A stretch of 64,000 bases of DNA from the NCBI RefSeq assembly GCF_023016065.1, contig NZ_JALKAQ010000001.1:434001-498000 (forward strand), given 5' to 3'. The DNA comes from Marinobacter sp. S0848L. GTDB taxonomy: Bacteria; Pseudomonadota; Gammaproteobacteria; Pseudomonadales; Oleiphilaceae. How positions within the stretch are numbered: position 1 is the first letter of the stretch; every line of letters starts with the position of its first letter. The notes under the pieces were generated by a model. The model made no database searches and was not told the DNA's origin. It worked only from the letters and a program-made list of their open reading frames with translations. Below are positions 1-10,364 of the stretch, piece after piece. The position numbers and the translations under genes were made by a program.

Positions 1-2
1 TA

Positions 3-440
3 AGCCCCCGCAACCAGTTCTTCTCCCCCACCTCCTGGCAGGTCGGCTTCGGCGGCCGCCGCACCGACACAGGAACCCAGCGGGTGCTCGCGCCTTATCT
101 GGAAGGTGGAGCCGGGGGTAGCTGGAGTCTTGGCGACAACAGCCAATTCTTCGCCATGGCCACGGCCGACCTTGAAATCGACGACGACATCCGCCGCGGC
201 TACGACTTCGCCCCGGGCGCAGACCTTGGCGTACTGCACCAAAGCCCAGGCTTCAGCTTACTCGGCGGCGTCAAAACCAAAGCCTGGATCGTCAGCAGCC
301 AACACCGCCAAGACCAGCTTTACTTAAAAGCCAACTACCACATCGGCCGCGAATTCAGCCTATTCACCGAATTCACTCGAGAAGACCACTTCGACAGGTA
401 CCAAAGCACATGGCAGGCAGGCATCCACGCGTACTTCTAA
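3..440 (+). CDS. C-terminal part of a DUF4105-like outer-membrane protein (5' end outside window)
   Basis: The reading frame is open from the left edge to a stop at 438-440, giving about 145 visible residues that begin SPRNQFFSPTSWQVGFGGRR. The FFSPxSW...G..R pattern, alternating short hydrophobic/aromatic strands and a final aromatic residue (HAYF) look like the beta-rich C-terminus of DUF4105 (Lnb-like) proteins that end in an outer-membrane barrel. A GTG at 84 is only an internal codon. The end overlaps the next gene by 31 bp in another frame, suggesting translational coupling. The family assignment is from memory of its look and is moderate; the outer-membrane location is inferred. Confidence 0.5.
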   Translation, partial: SPRNQFFSPTSWQVGFGGRRTDTGTQRVLAPYLEGGAGGSWSLGDNSQFFAMATADLEIDDDIRRGYDFAPGADLGVLHQSPGFSLLGGVKTKAWIVSSQHRQDQLYLKANYHIGREFSLFTEFTREDHFDRYQSTWQAGIHAYF

Positions 441-1279
441 ACTCGAAAGCGCTCACCACCCTACTTTTCGCATTCCTGACACTGCTGCAAACCGGCTGCA
501 GCAGTGTCTTCTTCTATCCAAACAACACCACTTACATCACCCCAGACCGACTCGAACTGGATTACGAAGATGTGTTCCTGAACACCGCCGACGGCCAAAC
601 TTTACACGGCTGGTGGCTACCCGCTAAAACCAACGAGCCCGCAAAAGGCACCATCTACTACCTCCACGGCAATGCCCAAAACGTAAGCGCTCACATACTC
701 AACATCGCCTGGCTGCCAGAAGAAGGCTACAACGTCTTCACCATAGACTACCGAGGCTACGGCCAATCCACCGGCGCTCCCGACATCGAAGGCGCCCTAC
801 ACGACGTAGAAACCGGCCTACGCTGGTTAGCCGAACACCATTCAGAGCAACCCCTATTCCTCCTCGGCCAAAGCCTCGGCGGAGCACTCGGCATTGCCCT
901 TGCCAGCGAATGGGTACAACGCAACGAACAACCCGAACTCAACGGCGTGATCCTGGACGGCACCTTCTCCGGCTTCCGCTACATCGCCCGCGAAAAACTC
1001 AACAACTTCTGGCTAACCTGGCCCGTCCAATACCCCCTGAGCTGGACCATCCCCGACAACTACGAAGGTACCGACCGAATTGCAGGCATAGCGCCCGTGC
1101 CGGTGGTGATCATCCACAGCATCCGGGACGGCATCATCCCGTTCCACCACGGCACAAGACTCTACGACGCTGCTGAACAACCCAAAGAGTTCCTCCAGAC
1201 GGATACCCCACACGCAGCCACATTCGTGATCCCTGCGTATCGTGAAGCGGTTCTGGAGTTTTTGGAAGATAACTTCTAA
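410..1279 (+). CDS. alpha/beta-hydrolase lipoprotein
   Basis: A 289-residue protein whose N-terminus carries a lipoprotein signal: hydrophobic stretch 17-27 followed by LQTGC with the lipidated Cys at 30. The mature part is a serine hydrolase of the BEM46/YfhR-like type: oxyanion motif YLHGNAQ (85-91), DYRGYG (113-118), nucleophile elbow GQSLGG with Ser155, acid Asp240 in HSIRDG and base His268 in TPHAA. The substrate is unknown; such proteins act as esterases or thioesterases at the inner or outer membrane. The ATG at 410 lies inside the preceding gene, so the two are probably cotranscribed. The next gene converges on it from the other strand. Confidence 0.85.
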   Translation: MAGRHPRVLLNSKALTTLLFAFLTLLQTGCSSVFFYPNNTTYITPDRLELDYEDVFLNTADGQTLHGWWLPAKTNEPAKGTIYYLHGNAQNVSAHILNIAWLPEEGYNVFTIDYRGYGQSTGAPDIEGALHDVETGLRWLAEHHSEQPLFLLGQSLGGALGIALASEWVQRNEQPELNGVILDGTFSGFRYIAREKLNNFWLTWPVQYPLSWTIPDNYEGTDRIAGIAPVPVVIIHSIRDGIIPFHHGTRLYDAAEQPKEFLQTDTPHAATFVIPAYREAVLEFLEDNF

Positions 1280-1323
1280 CCGAGAAGCAATAGCTCGTTT
1301 CGAATCCACTGACCAAGATCGGT

Positions 1324-1435
1324 GCGTGGTTTGGGAAAGGCGCTTTCAAAAGTCTTGAGGGCCAAGGACGGCCCGAAAGAAGCGCACATGGATGTGCTCG
1401 TAGCGTCTTTTGAAAGCGCCTTTCCCAAACCACGC
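1324..1435. repeat. long palindromic element, copy A (conserved core, private arms)
   Basis: Bases 1324-1352 and 1407-1435 are perfect 29-bp inverted repeats. The 54-nt spacer (1353-1406) itself contains two small dyads, GGGCC/GGCCC and GCACA/TGTGC. The minus-strand reading of this spacer is 42 of 54 identical to the spacer of a second element at 21919-21972, whose arms have a different sequence. The element sits between the convergent 3' ends of the lipoprotein hydrolase and pnp, beyond the pnp terminator. No open reading frame in it is credible. Confidence 0.85.
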
Positions 1436-1454
1436 TTCCCCACTGCCAGAAACG

Positions 1455-1482
1455 AAAAAACCCGCCAAAAGGCGGGTTTTCT
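1455..1482 (-). terminator. rho-independent terminator of pnp
   Basis: AAAACCCGCC at 1457-1466, a four-A loop and GGCGGGTTTT at 1471-1480 form a 10-bp stem with T-runs on both strands. It lies 20 bp past the pnp stop and can also stop transcription coming from the left. Confidence 0.88.
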
Positions 1483-1500
1483 CAAGACAAACCAGAAATC

Positions 1501-3621
1501 TTAGTCAGCGAATTCAGTTGCCTGCTCGCCTTCCTTAACTTCTTTCATGGACAGCTTAACGCGACCACGGTTGTCCACATCCAGAACCTTAACCAGAACT
1601 TCCTGACCTTCGCTCAGCTCATCAGTCACGTTCTCGATACGGCGCTCAGAGATCTGGGAAATGTGCACCAGACCATCCTTGCCAGGCAGAATGTTCACGA
1701 ACGCACCGAAGTCCACAATCCGCTCAACACGGCCCTTGTAGATAGCGCCCACTTCGATCTCGGCAGTAATTTCCTTCACACGATTCATCGCCGCCTGAGC
1801 CGCTTCACCGTTTTCTGCGTAGATCTTCACGTTACCGTCGTCATCCAGATCGATAGACGCACCGGTCTCATCACAGATAGAACGAATAGTCGCGCCACCT
1901 TTACCGATCACGTCACGAATCTTGTCCGGATGGATCTTGATCGTGGTGATGCTCGGAGCGCGATCAGACAGCTCGGTACGCGGCTCAGAGATAACCTTGT
2001 TCATCTCGTCCAGGATGTGCAAACGTGCAGCCTGTGCCTGCTCAAGAGCAAGTTCCATGATCTCGTCAGTGATACCGTTGATCTTGATATCCATCTGCAG
2101 CGCAGTGATACCTTCTTTGGTACCCGCAACCTTGAAGTCCATATCGCCCAAGTGATCTTCGTCACCCAGAATGTCGGTCAGAACAGCGAACTTCTCGCCT
2201 TCCTTAACCAGACCCATCGCGATACCGGCAACTGGCGCCTTGATCGGAACACCAGCGTCCATCAGCGCGAGGCTTGAACCACACACAGAAGCCATAGAGC
2301 TGGAACCGTTAGATTCCGTGATTTCGGAAACCGAACGAATAGCGTACGGGAACTCTTCGATAGTCGGCATAACCGCCAACACACCACGCTTGGCCAAACG
2401 ACCGTGACCCACTTCACGACGACCCGGAGTACCTACACGGCCGGCTTCACCGACAGAGTACGGAGGGAAGTTGTAGTGGAACATGAACGGATCTTTACGC
2501 TCACCTTCCAGTGCGTCGATGGTCTGAACGTCACGGGTGGTACCCAGAGTGGTGGTTACGATGGCCTGAGTTTCACCACGGGTGAACAAGGCAGAACCGT
2601 GAACAGAAGGCAGAATGCCCACTTCCACTTCGATTGGACGTACGGTCTTGTTGTCACGGCCATCGATACGCGGCTTGCCATCGATAACTTGCTGACGAAC
2701 AACGGTCTTCTCGACTTTGCCGAAGTACTTCTTCACCAGATCGGCAGAAGGCTGACCTTCTTCTTCACCGGCCAGCTTCTCAACGGCAGCGGCTTTGATT
2801 TCGCCCAGACGCTCGTAACGAGCCATCTTGTCGCGAATGGCGTAGGCTTCTTCGATCTGACCAACGAAATCGGCTTTGATCGCGTCCAGCAGTCCGGTGT
2901 CTTCCGGCTCTGGCTGCCAATCCCAACGCGGCTTGCCGTTCTCGGCCGCAAATTCTTTGATCGCGGTGATCGCGGTCTGCATTTCCTGATGAGCGTACAG
3001 AACGCCACCCAGCATCTGGTCTTCAGACAGGCCTTTGGCTTCAGATTCAACCATCAGGACCGCTTCGTCAGTACCGGCAACAACCATGTCCAGAAGAGAC
3101 GTTTCCAGCTCTTCGAAAGACGGGTTCAGGAAGTAACCTTTGTCGTTGGTGAAACCAACGCGCGCAGCACCAATCGGGCCGTCAAAAGGAATACCAGAAA
3201 TTGCCAGAGCAGCAGACGCGGCCAGCATAGCGGCGATATCCGGATCCTGCTTCTTGTCGGTCGACATAACCGTCAGAATCAACTGAACTTCGTTCATGAA
3301 GCCAGTCGGGAACAGAGGACGGATAGGACGGTCGATCAGACGCGAGGTCAGAGTTTCTTTCTCGGAAGGACGACCTTCACGCTTGAAGAAACCGCCAGGA
3401 ATTTTACCCGCAGCGTAGGTCTTCTCGGAGTAGTTAACGGTCAGCGGGAAAAAAGGCTGGCCCGGCTTCGCTTCACGGACACCAACAACGGTACCCAGAA
3501 CGGAGGTATCACCACAGGTAACCACAACAGAACCCGTTGCCTGACGAGCTACGCGACCGGTTTCCAATGTGAAGGTGTGTCCACCCATTTCAAATGTTTT
3601 CGTACGTGGTTGCAGATCCAC
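1501..3621 (-). CDS. pnp: polyribonucleotide nucleotidyltransferase
   Basis: A 706-residue polynucleotide phosphorylase, the phosphate-dependent 3'-to-5' exoribonuclease of the RNA degradosome. It has two RNase PH-like halves, with [17 protein letters not shown] near residues 73-89 and FPPYSVGE...GRREVGHG in the second half. A KH domain carries GKGG at about 573-576, and an S1 domain runs from about 625 to 693. The start is GTG at 3621, with AGGAG seven bases upstream. The length matches E. coli (711). It is the last gene of the rimP-to-pnp block; an unusually long leader separates it from rpsO, as expected for a gene that autoregulates through leader cleavage. Confidence 0.98.
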   Translation of the reverse strand: MDLQPRTKTFEMGGHTFTLETGRVARQATGSVVVTCGDTSVLGTVVGVREAKPGQPFFPLTVNYSEKTYAAGKIPGGFFKREGRPSEKETLTSRLIDRPIRPLFPTGFMNEVQLILTVMSTDKKQDPDIAAMLAASAALAISGIPFDGPIGAARVGFTNDKGYFLNPSFEELETSLLDMVVAGTDEAVLMVESEAKGLSEDQMLGGVLYAHQEMQTAITAIKEFAAENGKPRWDWQPEPEDTGLLDAIKADFVGQIEEAYAIRDKMARYERLGEIKAAAVEKLAGEEEGQPSADLVKKYFGKVEKTVVRQQVIDGKPRIDGRDNKTVRPIEVEVGILPSVHGSALFTRGETQAIVTTTLGTTRDVQTIDALEGERKDPFMFHYNFPPYSVGEAGRVGTPGRREVGHGRLAKRGVLAVMPTIEEFPYAIRSVSEITESNGSSSMASVCGSSLALMDAGVPIKAPVAGIAMGLVKEGEKFAVLTDILGDEDHLGDMDFKVAGTKEGITALQMDIKINGITDEIMELALEQAQAARLHILDEMNKVISEPRTELSDRAPSITTIKIHPDKIRDVIGKGGATIRSICDETGASIDLDDDGNVKIYAENGEAAQAAMNRVKEITAEIEVGAIYKGRVERIVDFGAFVNILPGKDGLVHISQISERRIENVTDELSEGQEVLVKVLDVDNRGRVKLSMKEVKEGEQATEFAD

Positions 3622-3965
3622 AATTTACTCCTGCTTTTCAACTGTTTAATACGTGGCTGATAACTGAACGATTCAGCATAGCCCGTGTTTTCCATTTATG
3701 CCGCAGCAGTCTGAACTGTGAACCAAAAGGCAACCCGTCTGAAAGCTAACAGGCTGTCGCAAAAACCCGGCAACGCCCCGGCTTTTCGACAACCTGCTTT
3801 CAATATCGGCTTTCCATTACGACTGGGAAAATCCTTTGGTGTCACGGACAAATCAACTGCAGCAAACGGCTATCTGGTTGCCTTACATGCAAGCGCAGAC
3901 AGCGGGAGAGAAAACTCGGCTGACCACGGGAAATCCCGGGCCAGCCTTCAGGTCACTAAATCCGA
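3622..3965. other. rpsO-pnp intergenic region with processing-type hairpin
   Basis: This 344-bp gap has no supported gene. It holds the rpsO terminator at its right end and a long imperfect hairpin at 3751-3795 (AGG-TGTCG paired with CGACA-CCT, followed by A4/T4 and GC pairs). Since pnp leaders in gammaproteobacteria are cut by RNase III at a hairpin and then bound by PNPase, this stem is the natural candidate for that site (inference). I see no clear sigma-70 promoter for pnp, only a weak TATGCT. Confidence 0.5.
3911..3946 (-). terminator. terminator or attenuator downstream of rpsO
   Basis: GGCTG at 3918-3922 pairs with CAGCC at 3942-3946, and GGGA/TCCC continues the stem inside. On the minus strand it is followed by GAGTTTTCTC. 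It starts 20 bp after the rpsO stop. The T-tract is short, so partial read-through into pnp is likely. Confidence 0.6.
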
Positions 3966-4235
3966 TTAGCGACGCAGACCCAAACGCTTGATCAACTCAA
4001 GGTAGCGGTCAGCATTTTTACGCTTCAGGTAGTCCAGCAGCTTACGACGCTGGTTTACCATACGGATAAGACCACGGCGGGAATGGTGATCCTGCTTGTT
4101 GGCCTTGAAGTGATCCTGCAGCTTGTTGATGTTAGCGGTCAGCAGAGCCACCTGAACTTCAGGGGAACCGGTATCGCCTTCACCTTGCTGAAAATCGGTA
4201 ACGATTTGAGCTTTCTCACTGGCAGAAAGTGCCAT
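3966..4235 (-). CDS. rpsO: 30S ribosomal protein S15
   Basis: An 89-residue S15, the primary 16S rRNA-binding protein that organises the small-subunit platform. It has the family pattern [18 protein letters not shown], the HHSRRGL segment and RRKLLDYLK. The start chosen is the ATG at 4235 because GAGGT stands five bases before it and the length then equals E. coli S15. An ATG four codons upstream would place that Shine-Dalgarno sequence inside the gene. It follows truB by 77 bp, within the translation operon. Confidence 0.97.
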   Translation of the reverse strand: MALSASEKAQIVTDFQQGEGDTGSPEVQVALLTANINKLQDHFKANKQDHHSRRGLIRMVNQRRKLLDYLKRKNADRYLELIKRLGLRR

Positions 4236-4312
4236 ATTACACCTCATTGTTTGCGATGCTGAAAAATCCGGCCGAACCGCGCATCTCTACAGCCCGGCTA
4301 CACAGCGGCAGC

Positions 4313-5236
4313 TTATCTGCCGTTGTTCTTGACCAGCCGACGAGGCACCAGCACGGTGTCTTCGCCTTCCGGTTGAGCTTCCGCCAACCCAACAAAAGAA
4401 TGATTGCCGTAAACACGCACAAATCCTTCAAAGGGCTGACCGGGTATTCTAACTGGTTGCCCGTTCAATATCGACACCAGCGCCGGGCCTGAAAGCCGGT
4501 GTTCCGGAAACATGGTCAGTGCGCTTTCTGGTGGCAGCAACAGCCCGTCCAGACTTTCATCGCGCTCCCGCATGGCTTCCAAAGTTTCGATATTCTGAAC
4601 GTTATCAAGGGTATAACCCGCAGCCAAAGTACGACGCAAAGCCACCACATGAGCACCACAACCCAACTCTTGGCCGATGTCCTCGACTAATGAGCGGATG
4701 TACGTACCCTTGGTGCAGGTTACCGCCAGATCGAGTTCGTTGTCACGAACCGCAAGCAGCTTCAATTCGTAGATGGTAACGGGGCGCGCAGGGCGTTCGA
4801 TTTCGATGCCTTCCCGGGCGTACTCATACAGGGGCTTGCCCTGATGCTTAAGCGCGGAATACATCGACGGAACCTGCTGAATGTCGCCCCGGAAGTTTTC
4901 CAGAACGGCTTCGACATCGGCTTCCGTTAACGAGGGAACCGGCTTTTCTTCAACCACAGCGCCTTCGGAATCCCCAGTCTCTGTACGAACACCTAAACGA
5001 GCCGTGGTGATATAGGCCTTGTCGCTGTCCAACATCGTCTGGGAAAACTTGGTGGCCTCACCGAAGCACAAAGGCAACACGCCGGTGGCCAACGGATCAA
5101 GCGCACCGGTATGGCCCGCTTTTGCAGCTCCATACAGGCGCTTTACCTGCTGAAGAATACCGTTAGAGGTGACACCCTGGGGTTTATCGATCACCAGGAT
5201 GCCATTTACATCGCGGCCTTTACGTCTTCGACTCAA
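4313..5236 (-). CDS. truB: tRNA pseudouridine(55) synthase
   Basis: A 307-residue enzyme that makes pseudouridine 55 in the T-loop of nearly all tRNAs. The catalytic motif [12 protein letters not shown] lies at residues 41-52, with Asp47 as the nucleophile. [17 protein letters not shown] is the typical thumb-region segment, and [13 protein letters not shown] is the conserved late motif. A C-terminal PUA-like part (GQPVRIPG...) completes the protein. Its first four bases overlap the end of rbfA (ATGA type), so the two are translationally coupled. Confidence 0.97.
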   Translation of the reverse strand: MSRRRKGRDVNGILVIDKPQGVTSNGILQQVKRLYGAAKAGHTGALDPLATGVLPLCFGEATKFSQTMLDSDKAYITTARLGVRTETGDSEGAVVEEKPVPSLTEADVEAVLENFRGDIQQVPSMYSALKHQGKPLYEYAREGIEIERPARPVTIYELKLLAVRDNELDLAVTCTKGTYIRSLVEDIGQELGCGAHVVALRRTLAAGYTLDNVQNIETLEAMRERDESLDGLLLPPESALTMFPEHRLSGPALVSILNGQPVRIPGQPFEGFVRVYGNHSFVGLAEAQPEGEDTVLVPRRLVKNNGR

Positions 5237-5664
5237 GCGTCACGCTCCGAACTGTCCGTGTCAGTATCGTTGCTGTCGTCTTGCCCAACGGCCGGCTGAT
5301 CACCCACAGCTTCCCGAATCAAGCGATCCAGTTTGCGGCTGTGGCCAAGCAGGCTGTCGAAGTGAAACCGCAGCATGGGCACAACGCGCAATTTCATCGC
5401 ACGTGCCACTTGGCCACGCAAAAATCCGGAGGCCTTATTCAGCACTTTCAGGGATTCCTGAACTTCCGGAGATTGCTCGGTTAGCTCTTCGGTCGACAAC
5501 AGCGAAACGTAGATATCGGCATAACCCAAATCACGGCTGACTTTGACATCGTTCACCGTGATCATACCAACGCGAGGGTCTTTCACCTCACGCTGGATGA
5601 TCTGGGCCAGCTCACGTTGCATCTGATCGCCAATGCGATCGATGCGGCTGTAATCCCGTGCCAT
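5233..5664 (-). CDS. rbfA: ribosome-binding factor A
   Basis: A 143-residue KH-like protein that assists late 30S maturation and 16S 5'-end processing. The signature [22 protein letters not shown] opens the protein, and the [13 protein letters not shown] strand-helix unit follows. The last 20 or so residues are acidic and Ser/Asp-rich, a variable tail in this family. The start overlaps the infB stop by one base (TAATG) and the end overlaps truB by four, making a tightly coupled infB-rbfA-truB trio. Confidence 0.96.
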   Translation of the reverse strand: MARDYSRIDRIGDQMQRELAQIIQREVKDPRVGMITVNDVKVSRDLGYADIYVSLLSTEELTEQSPEVQESLKVLNKASGFLRGQVARAMKLRVVPMLRFHFDSLLGHSRKLDRLIREAVGDQPAVGQDDSNDTDTDSSERDA

Positions 5665-8204
5665 TAGGCCCCCGTAGACTCGAGCTGACGTTCAACGCGA
5701 ACGCGATCGAAGACTTCGATCTGGTCGCCCACTTTCACATCGTAACCCTTAACACCGATACCACATTCCATACCGTTACGTACTTCTTGTACGTCGTCTT
5801 TGAAGCGGCGCAGAGATTCCAGCTCGCCTTCAAAGATCACCACGTTGTCACGCAGTACACGGATCGGTTTGTTGCGGTAGACATTACCCTCGGTAACCAT
5901 ACAGCCGGCAACCTGACCGAACTTCGGTGAACGGAATACGTCACGCACATCGGCGATGCCCACGATATCTTCGCGGAATTCCGGCTTCAGCATGCCGGTC
6001 AGGGCCGCTTTAACGTCGTCCAGCATGTTATAAATGATGCTGTAGTAACGCAGGTCCAGACCTTCTTTCTCGACCAGACGCTTCGCCGCCGTATCGGCAC
6101 GAACGTTAAAGCCAAAGATAACCGCGTTGGTCGCCATGGCCAGGCTCACGTCGGTTTCGGCGATACCGCCAACACCAGACGACACAACCTTGACCTGTAC
6201 TTCGTCGTTACCCATATCACGCAAGGCCTTGGTGATGGCCTCAAGGGTACCGCGCACGTCGGTCTTCAGAACAACGTTGAGGGTCTTAACCTCATCCTTG
6301 CCCATGTTTTCGAACATGTTCTCAAGCTTGGCTGCTTGCTGACGCTGCAGACGGCTTTCACGCTCACGGGTCTGACGCAGTTCGGCCAGTTCTTTTGCCT
6401 TTTTCTCGTCAGACACGGCGTAGAACTCGTCACCGGCATCCGGCGTGCCGTTCAAGCCCAGGATTTCCACCGGGATTGAAGGACCCGCAGACTTAACCTG
6501 CTTGCCTGCTTCGTTGGTCATGGCACGAACCTTCCCGAAGAAGGAACCGGCAACAACCATCTCACCTTGGCGCAGGGTGCCGTTCTGAACCAGAACGGTC
6601 GCAACCGAACCGCGGCCACGCTCAAGGCTGGATTCAACCACAACACCTTTCGCCGACGCGTCTGGAGAGGCTTCAAGCTCAAGAACCTCTGCCTGCAGCA
6701 GAACCGCTTCTAGCAAGCTATCGATACCGGAACCGGTATGCGCCGATACAGGTACAAACTGAACGTCACCGCCCCAGTCTTCCGGAATAACGTCCAGAGC
6801 TGAGAGTTCGGTTTTGATGCGATCCGGATCCGCTTCTTCTTTGTCCATCTTGTTGATGGCAACAACCAAAGGAACACCGGCCGACTTGGCGTGTTCTACC
6901 GCCTCTTTCGTCTGCGGCATCACGCCGTCATCCGCGGCTACAACCAGAATGACGATATCGGTGCACTGGGCACCACGAGCTCGCATTGCGGTAAAGGCCG
7001 CGTGGCCCGGTGTATCCAGGAAGGACACCATGCCGTGATCGGTTTCAACGTGGTAGGCACCAATGTGCTGGGTAATACCACCGGATTCACCAGCCGCTAC
7101 CTTCGTGCGACGGATGTAATCAAGCAGCGAAGTTTTACCGTGGTCTACGTGACCCATCACGCTCACAACCGGAGCACGCTTGATCTTTTCTTTGCCTTCG
7201 TCCTGATCAGTGATGTTGCTCAACACTTCTTCTTCAAGTGCGTCATCACTGATGCTAACCGGCTTGTGACCCAACTCTTCAGTCACCAGGATCGCAGTTT
7301 CCTGATCCAGAGGCTGGTTGATGGTGGCCATCACGCCCATACCCATCAGAGTCTTGATGACATCAGCGGCTTTAACAGCCATACGCTGGGCGAGATCACC
7401 AACAGTGATCGTTTCTGGAATCTGTACTTCTCTTACCATGGGCTTGGTTGGCCTCTCGAAAGCATGACGCTTTTCTTTCGTTTTCTTTTTGGCCCGTAGC
7501 TGTTTGCGAGGAACGGTTTCATCATCCTCGGAAATCACCAGAGGCTCCTCTGGTCGGCTACGTGGACCGCGATGGCCAGCCTGTTTCTTCTTAGGCTTGC
7601 CGTCATCATCATCGCCGCGCTCACGCCCTTTCTCTTTCTTTTTCTTCGGCTTGCGATCCCGTCCGTCTTCTTCTGGCGGAGGCATCGGAATGTCCTCTGG
7701 CGCGGTTTCAACGACCGGCTCCGGCTCTTTCACTTCAGTTGCCTCAGGCGCTTCTGCAGCTTCTGGCTGCTCTTTCGGAGCCTCAGCTTCTGGCTGGACT
7801 GGCGCTTGCTCGGCAGCCACTGCCGGCGCTTCTTGCGGCGCTGGCTCTTGCGCAACCGGCTGCTCTACCGGCGCTTCCGGTTTTGGCGCTTCGGCTTCCG
7901 GCTCAGGCTGCAGTTCTGCACGCTTGATGTACGTGCGACGCTTACGCACTTCAACGTTAACTGTTTTGGCTTTACCCGCTTTCAACGTGGTCGTTGTCTT
8001 ACGCTTGAGCGTGATTTTCCGCGGCTCGGCTTCGCCATCGCCGTGGCTCTTTCTCAGATAATCCAGCAACTGCTGTTTCTCATCGCTAGACACAGCATCG
8101 TTCTCGCTACGGGCTTTTAACCCGGCTTCAACGATCTGCTTCAGCAAACGATCCACGGGAGCGCCTACATCTGCGGCCAGTTGTTTTACCGTTACATCAG
8201 TCAT
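5664..8204 (-). CDS. infB: translation initiation factor IF-2
   Basis: An 846-residue GTPase that places fMet-tRNA on the 30S subunit and promotes subunit joining. The N-terminal IF2-N domain (1-55) is followed by a Pro/Ala/Glu-rich linker (about 100-180) and a very basic Lys/Arg stretch (183-250). A second IF2-N-like domain lies near 263-315. The G domain has GHVDHGKT at 351-358, DTPGH at 397-401 and NKMD at 451-454, and the C-terminal half carries the fMet-tRNA-binding domains. The low-complexity linker produces long spurious antisense frames. It lies 20 bp after nusA. Confidence 0.98.
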   Translation of the reverse strand: MTDVTVKQLAADVGAPVDRLLKQIVEAGLKARSENDAVSSDEKQQLLDYLRKSHGDGEAEPRKITLKRKTTTTLKAGKAKTVNVEVRKRRTYIKRAELQPEPEAEAPKPEAPVEQPVAQEPAPQEAPAVAAEQAPVQPEAEAPKEQPEAAEAPEATEVKEPEPVVETAPEDIPMPPPEEDGRDRKPKKKKEKGRERGDDDDGKPKKKQAGHRGPRSRPEEPLVISEDDETVPRKQLRAKKKTKEKRHAFERPTKPMVREVQIPETITVGDLAQRMAVKAADVIKTLMGMGVMATINQPLDQETAILVTEELGHKPVSISDDALEEEVLSNITDQDEGKEKIKRAPVVSVMGHVDHGKTSLLDYIRRTKVAAGESGGITQHIGAYHVETDHGMVSFLDTPGHAAFTAMRARGAQCTDIVILVVAADDGVMPQTKEAVEHAKSAGVPLVVAINKMDKEEADPDRIKTELSALDVIPEDWGGDVQFVPVSAHTGSGIDSLLEAVLLQAEVLELEASPDASAKGVVVESSLERGRGSVATVLVQNGTLRQGEMVVAGSFFGKVRAMTNEAGKQVKSAGPSIPVEILGLNGTPDAGDEFYAVSDEKKAKELAELRQTRERESRLQRQQAAKLENMFENMGKDEVKTLNVVLKTDVRGTLEAITKALRDMGNDEVQVKVVSSGVGGIAETDVSLAMATNAVIFGFNVRADTAAKRLVEKEGLDLRYYSIIYNMLDDVKAALTGMLKPEFREDIVGIADVRDVFRSPKFGQVAGCMVTEGNVYRNKPIRVLRDNVVIFEGELESLRRFKDDVQEVRNGMECGIGVKGYDVKVGDQIEVFDRVRVERQLESTGA

Positions 8205-8224
8205 ACTGGTCCTCCTCTCCCGAA

Positions 8225-9718
8225 TCAGGCCTGGTCTTCAAACCAGGGTGCACGTGCCGTCATAATCAGTTGACCTGCACGCTCTTCATCAACACCTTCG
8301 ATCTCAAGCAGATCGTCAACCGACTGCTCTGCGAGATCTTCCATCGTGCGAACGCCCATACCGGCAAGCTTAAACGCCAGTGCTCGCTCCATGCCGTCCA
8401 TTTCCAGGAGGTCTTCAGCAGGCTCTGATCCTTCAAGGGCTTCTTCACCGGCCAAGGCCTGATTTAACAAGGCATCTTTGGCACGCTTACGAAGTTCCGT
8501 CACGGTGTCTTCGTCCAGACCGTCGATGGCGAGCATTTCTTCCATCGGTACGTAAGCCACTTCTTCAATAGAAGAGAAGCCTTCTTCGATCAGGACACTT
8601 GCAAACTCTTCATCAACATCAAGATGCTTGGTGAAGTGCTCAAGCAAACGGCCAAGCTCTTGCTCTTGACGCTCGCCCGCTTCTTCTTCGGTCATCACGT
8701 TCAATGTCCAGCCTGTCAGCTCTGTGGCCAATCGAACGTTCTGCCCGTTTCGACCAATGGCCTGGGCCAGATTGTCTTCAGCAACGGCCACATCCATGGT
8801 GTGACGGTCTTCGTCCATCACAATGGAGGCCACTTCTGCCGGAGCCATGGCATTGATAACCAGCTGTGCTGGGTTGTCGTCCCAAAGAACGATATCCACA
8901 CGCTCACCGCCCAGCTCGTTAGAAACGGCCTGAACACGGGAACCCCGCATACCCACACACGCGCCGACAGGGTCGATGCGACGGTCGTTGGTTTTCACGG
9001 CAATCTTGGCACGTGAACCGGGATCACGGGCTGCGCCACGAATTTCGATCAGTTCTTCGGCAATCTCCGGCACTTCGATGCGGAACAATTCGATCAGCAT
9101 CTGTGCATCGGTACGGCTCAGAATCAATTGCGGACCACGATGATCAACGCGAATTTCCAGCAGCAGGGCGCGAACACGATCACCCATCCGGAACGTCTCG
9201 CGAGCAATCAGATGTTCGCGCGGCAGCAAAGCTTCGGCGTTGCTACCCAGATCCACGATAACGTTGTCCCGGGTTACTTTTTTGACCGTACCGGAAACCA
9301 GCTCACCAACCCGATCGCGGTAACTATCTACGATCTTGGAACGCTCGGCTTCACGAACTTTCTGGAAAATAATCTGTTTGGCTGCTTGCGCGCCGATACG
9401 ACCGAAAGCAACAGACTCCGTTTGCTCTTCATACATGTCGCCCGGCTGCAGAGACGAGTCAATTTCTTCCGCTTCCTGCATAGTCAACTCGGTACCCAAC
9501 GCAGGCACCGCGTCGTTGTCTACCACCAACCAACGGCGGAAGGTTTCGTACTCACCGGTACGACGATCGATGGACACACGGATATCCGCTTCTTCATCTT
9601 CGTAACGCTTTTTGGCAGCAGTGGCGAGCGCAAGCTCGATGGCCTCAAAAATCACGTCCTTGTCGACGCCCTTCTCGTTCGAGACGGTTTCCACTACCAG
9701 CAAGATCTCTTTACTCAT
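8225..9718 (-). CDS. nusA: transcription termination/antitermination protein NusA
   Basis: A 497-residue RNA polymerase-associated factor for pausing, termination and antitermination. The order is an N-terminal RNAP-binding domain (1-125), S1 (near 135-200, [21 protein letters not shown]), and KH1 and KH2 with [17 protein letters not shown] and [11 protein letters not shown]. Two C-terminal acidic helix-hairpin-helix repeats follow (LAIDGLDED and LEIEGVDEE), as in gammaproteobacterial NusA. It follows rimP by 53 bp. Because NusA acts on terminators, the two terminators in the leader upstream of rimP are plausible sites of self-control (inference). Confidence 0.98.
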   Translation of the reverse strand: MSKEILLVVETVSNEKGVDKDVIFEAIELALATAAKKRYEDEEADIRVSIDRRTGEYETFRRWLVVDNDAVPALGTELTMQEAEEIDSSLQPGDMYEEQTESVAFGRIGAQAAKQIIFQKVREAERSKIVDSYRDRVGELVSGTVKKVTRDNVIVDLGSNAEALLPREHLIARETFRMGDRVRALLLEIRVDHRGPQLILSRTDAQMLIELFRIEVPEIAEELIEIRGAARDPGSRAKIAVKTNDRRIDPVGACVGMRGSRVQAVSNELGGERVDIVLWDDNPAQLVINAMAPAEVASIVMDEDRHTMDVAVAEDNLAQAIGRNGQNVRLATELTGWTLNVMTEEEAGERQEQELGRLLEHFTKHLDVDEEFASVLIEEGFSSIEEVAYVPMEEMLAIDGLDEDTVTELRKRAKDALLNQALAGEEALEGSEPAEDLLEMDGMERALAFKLAGMGVRTMEDLAEQSVDDLLEIEGVDEERAGQLIMTARAPWFEDQA

Positions 9719-9771
9719 GCGATTGCCCTGCCTTCAAAATAATCAATACACCTAAGAATTCTTGAATACGT

Positions 9772-10233
9772 TTATTCAAAAACCGGAACGATATTGGCTT
9801 TATCAATACTGTCGAACGGCAACACGTATTCGTGATCGTCTACCACGATGACCACTTCGTCGCCTTCCACACCCTTGATCAGGCCCTGAAACTTTCGGCG
9901 ACCCTCGAAAGCCATTCGGAGTTTGAGTTGAACTTTGTGCCCAACAAACGCCTGATAATGTTCAAGACGAAACAGCGGGCGATCCATCCCCGGGGATGAA
10001 ACCTCCAACGTATACTCACTCTGGATGGGGTCCTCTACATCCATTACGCCACTGACTTGCCGACTGACTTTTTCGCAGTCTTCAATGCCAATACCGTTTT
10101 CGGCGTCATCGATAAAAACCCGAAGCATCGACTGATAGCCACGAGAACGAAATTCGATACCCCAAAACTCATATCCGAGCCCTTCGACTACCGGGCGCAG
10201 TATCTCTTCGAGTTGATTAAGCTTGGCTGACAA
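9772..10233 (-). CDS. rimP: ribosome maturation factor RimP
   Basis: A 153-residue protein required for 30S maturation and first gene of the rimP-nusA-infB unit. Family signatures are [14 protein letters not shown] in the N-terminal domain and [15 protein letters not shown]...[14 protein letters not shown] before the SH3-like C-terminal domain. The start is a TTG at 10233 with GGAGG nine bases upstream; I see no better ATG. A strong terminator ends only about 42 bp upstream, so the promoter-proximal leader appears attenuated. Confidence 0.95.
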   Translation of the reverse strand: MSAKLNQLEEILRPVVEGLGYEFWGIEFRSRGYQSMLRVFIDDAENGIGIEDCEKVSRQVSGVMDVEDPIQSEYTLEVSSPGMDRPLFRLEHYQAFVGHKVQLKLRMAFEGRRKFQGLIKGVEGDEVVIVVDDHEYVLPFDSIDKANIVPVFE

Positions 10234-10274
10234 GTGTCGCCGCCTCCGTCTTGAGAATTTTCAATGTACAAAAA

Positions 10275-10303
10275 CAAAAAAAGGGCTGTTAAGCAGCCCT
10301 TTT
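10275..10303 (-). terminator. terminator in the rimP leader
   Basis: AAAAGGGCTG pairs with CAGCCCTTTT (10279-10303), and the minus strand continues into seven T residues. It ends about 42 bp before the rimP start codon, between that gene and the only good promoter seen upstream. It would therefore act as an attenuator unless another promoter lies in the short remaining gap. Confidence 0.75.
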
Positions 10304-10337
10304 ATGCACTAGGGCCTTTGCGCCAGGCCCCTTAATC

Positions 10338-10364
10338 AAAAAGCCCCTGAAATCGGGGCTTTTT
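10338..10364 (-). terminator. rho-independent terminator
   Basis: AAAAAGCCCC at 10338-10347 and GGGGCTTTTT at 10355-10364 form a perfect 10-bp stem with a seven-base loop and a five-T tail on the minus strand. It ends the candidate small RNA. Confidence 0.85.

Noticed and set aside
1134..1504. Short frames across the palindromic element at 1324-1435 (and similar ones at 21838-22152)
   Set aside because: They are translations of an inverted repeat; the shared peptide pattern AHPCALL..PWP between the two places reflects the common DNA core, not a protein.
2404..3660. 418-codon open frame antisense to pnp
   Set aside because: Antisense of a certain gene, with no start signal and no recognisable domain.
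3755..3791. Second terminator in the rpsO-pnp gap
   Set aside because: The stem is long but the T-rich part lies inside the paired arm, not after it; an RNase-processing hairpin fits better.
7489..8120. Overlapping frames rich in Ser/Ala/Gly and Leu/Arg/Phe antisense to infB
   Set aside because: They arise from the low-complexity Pro/Ala/Glu and Lys-rich linker of IF-2.
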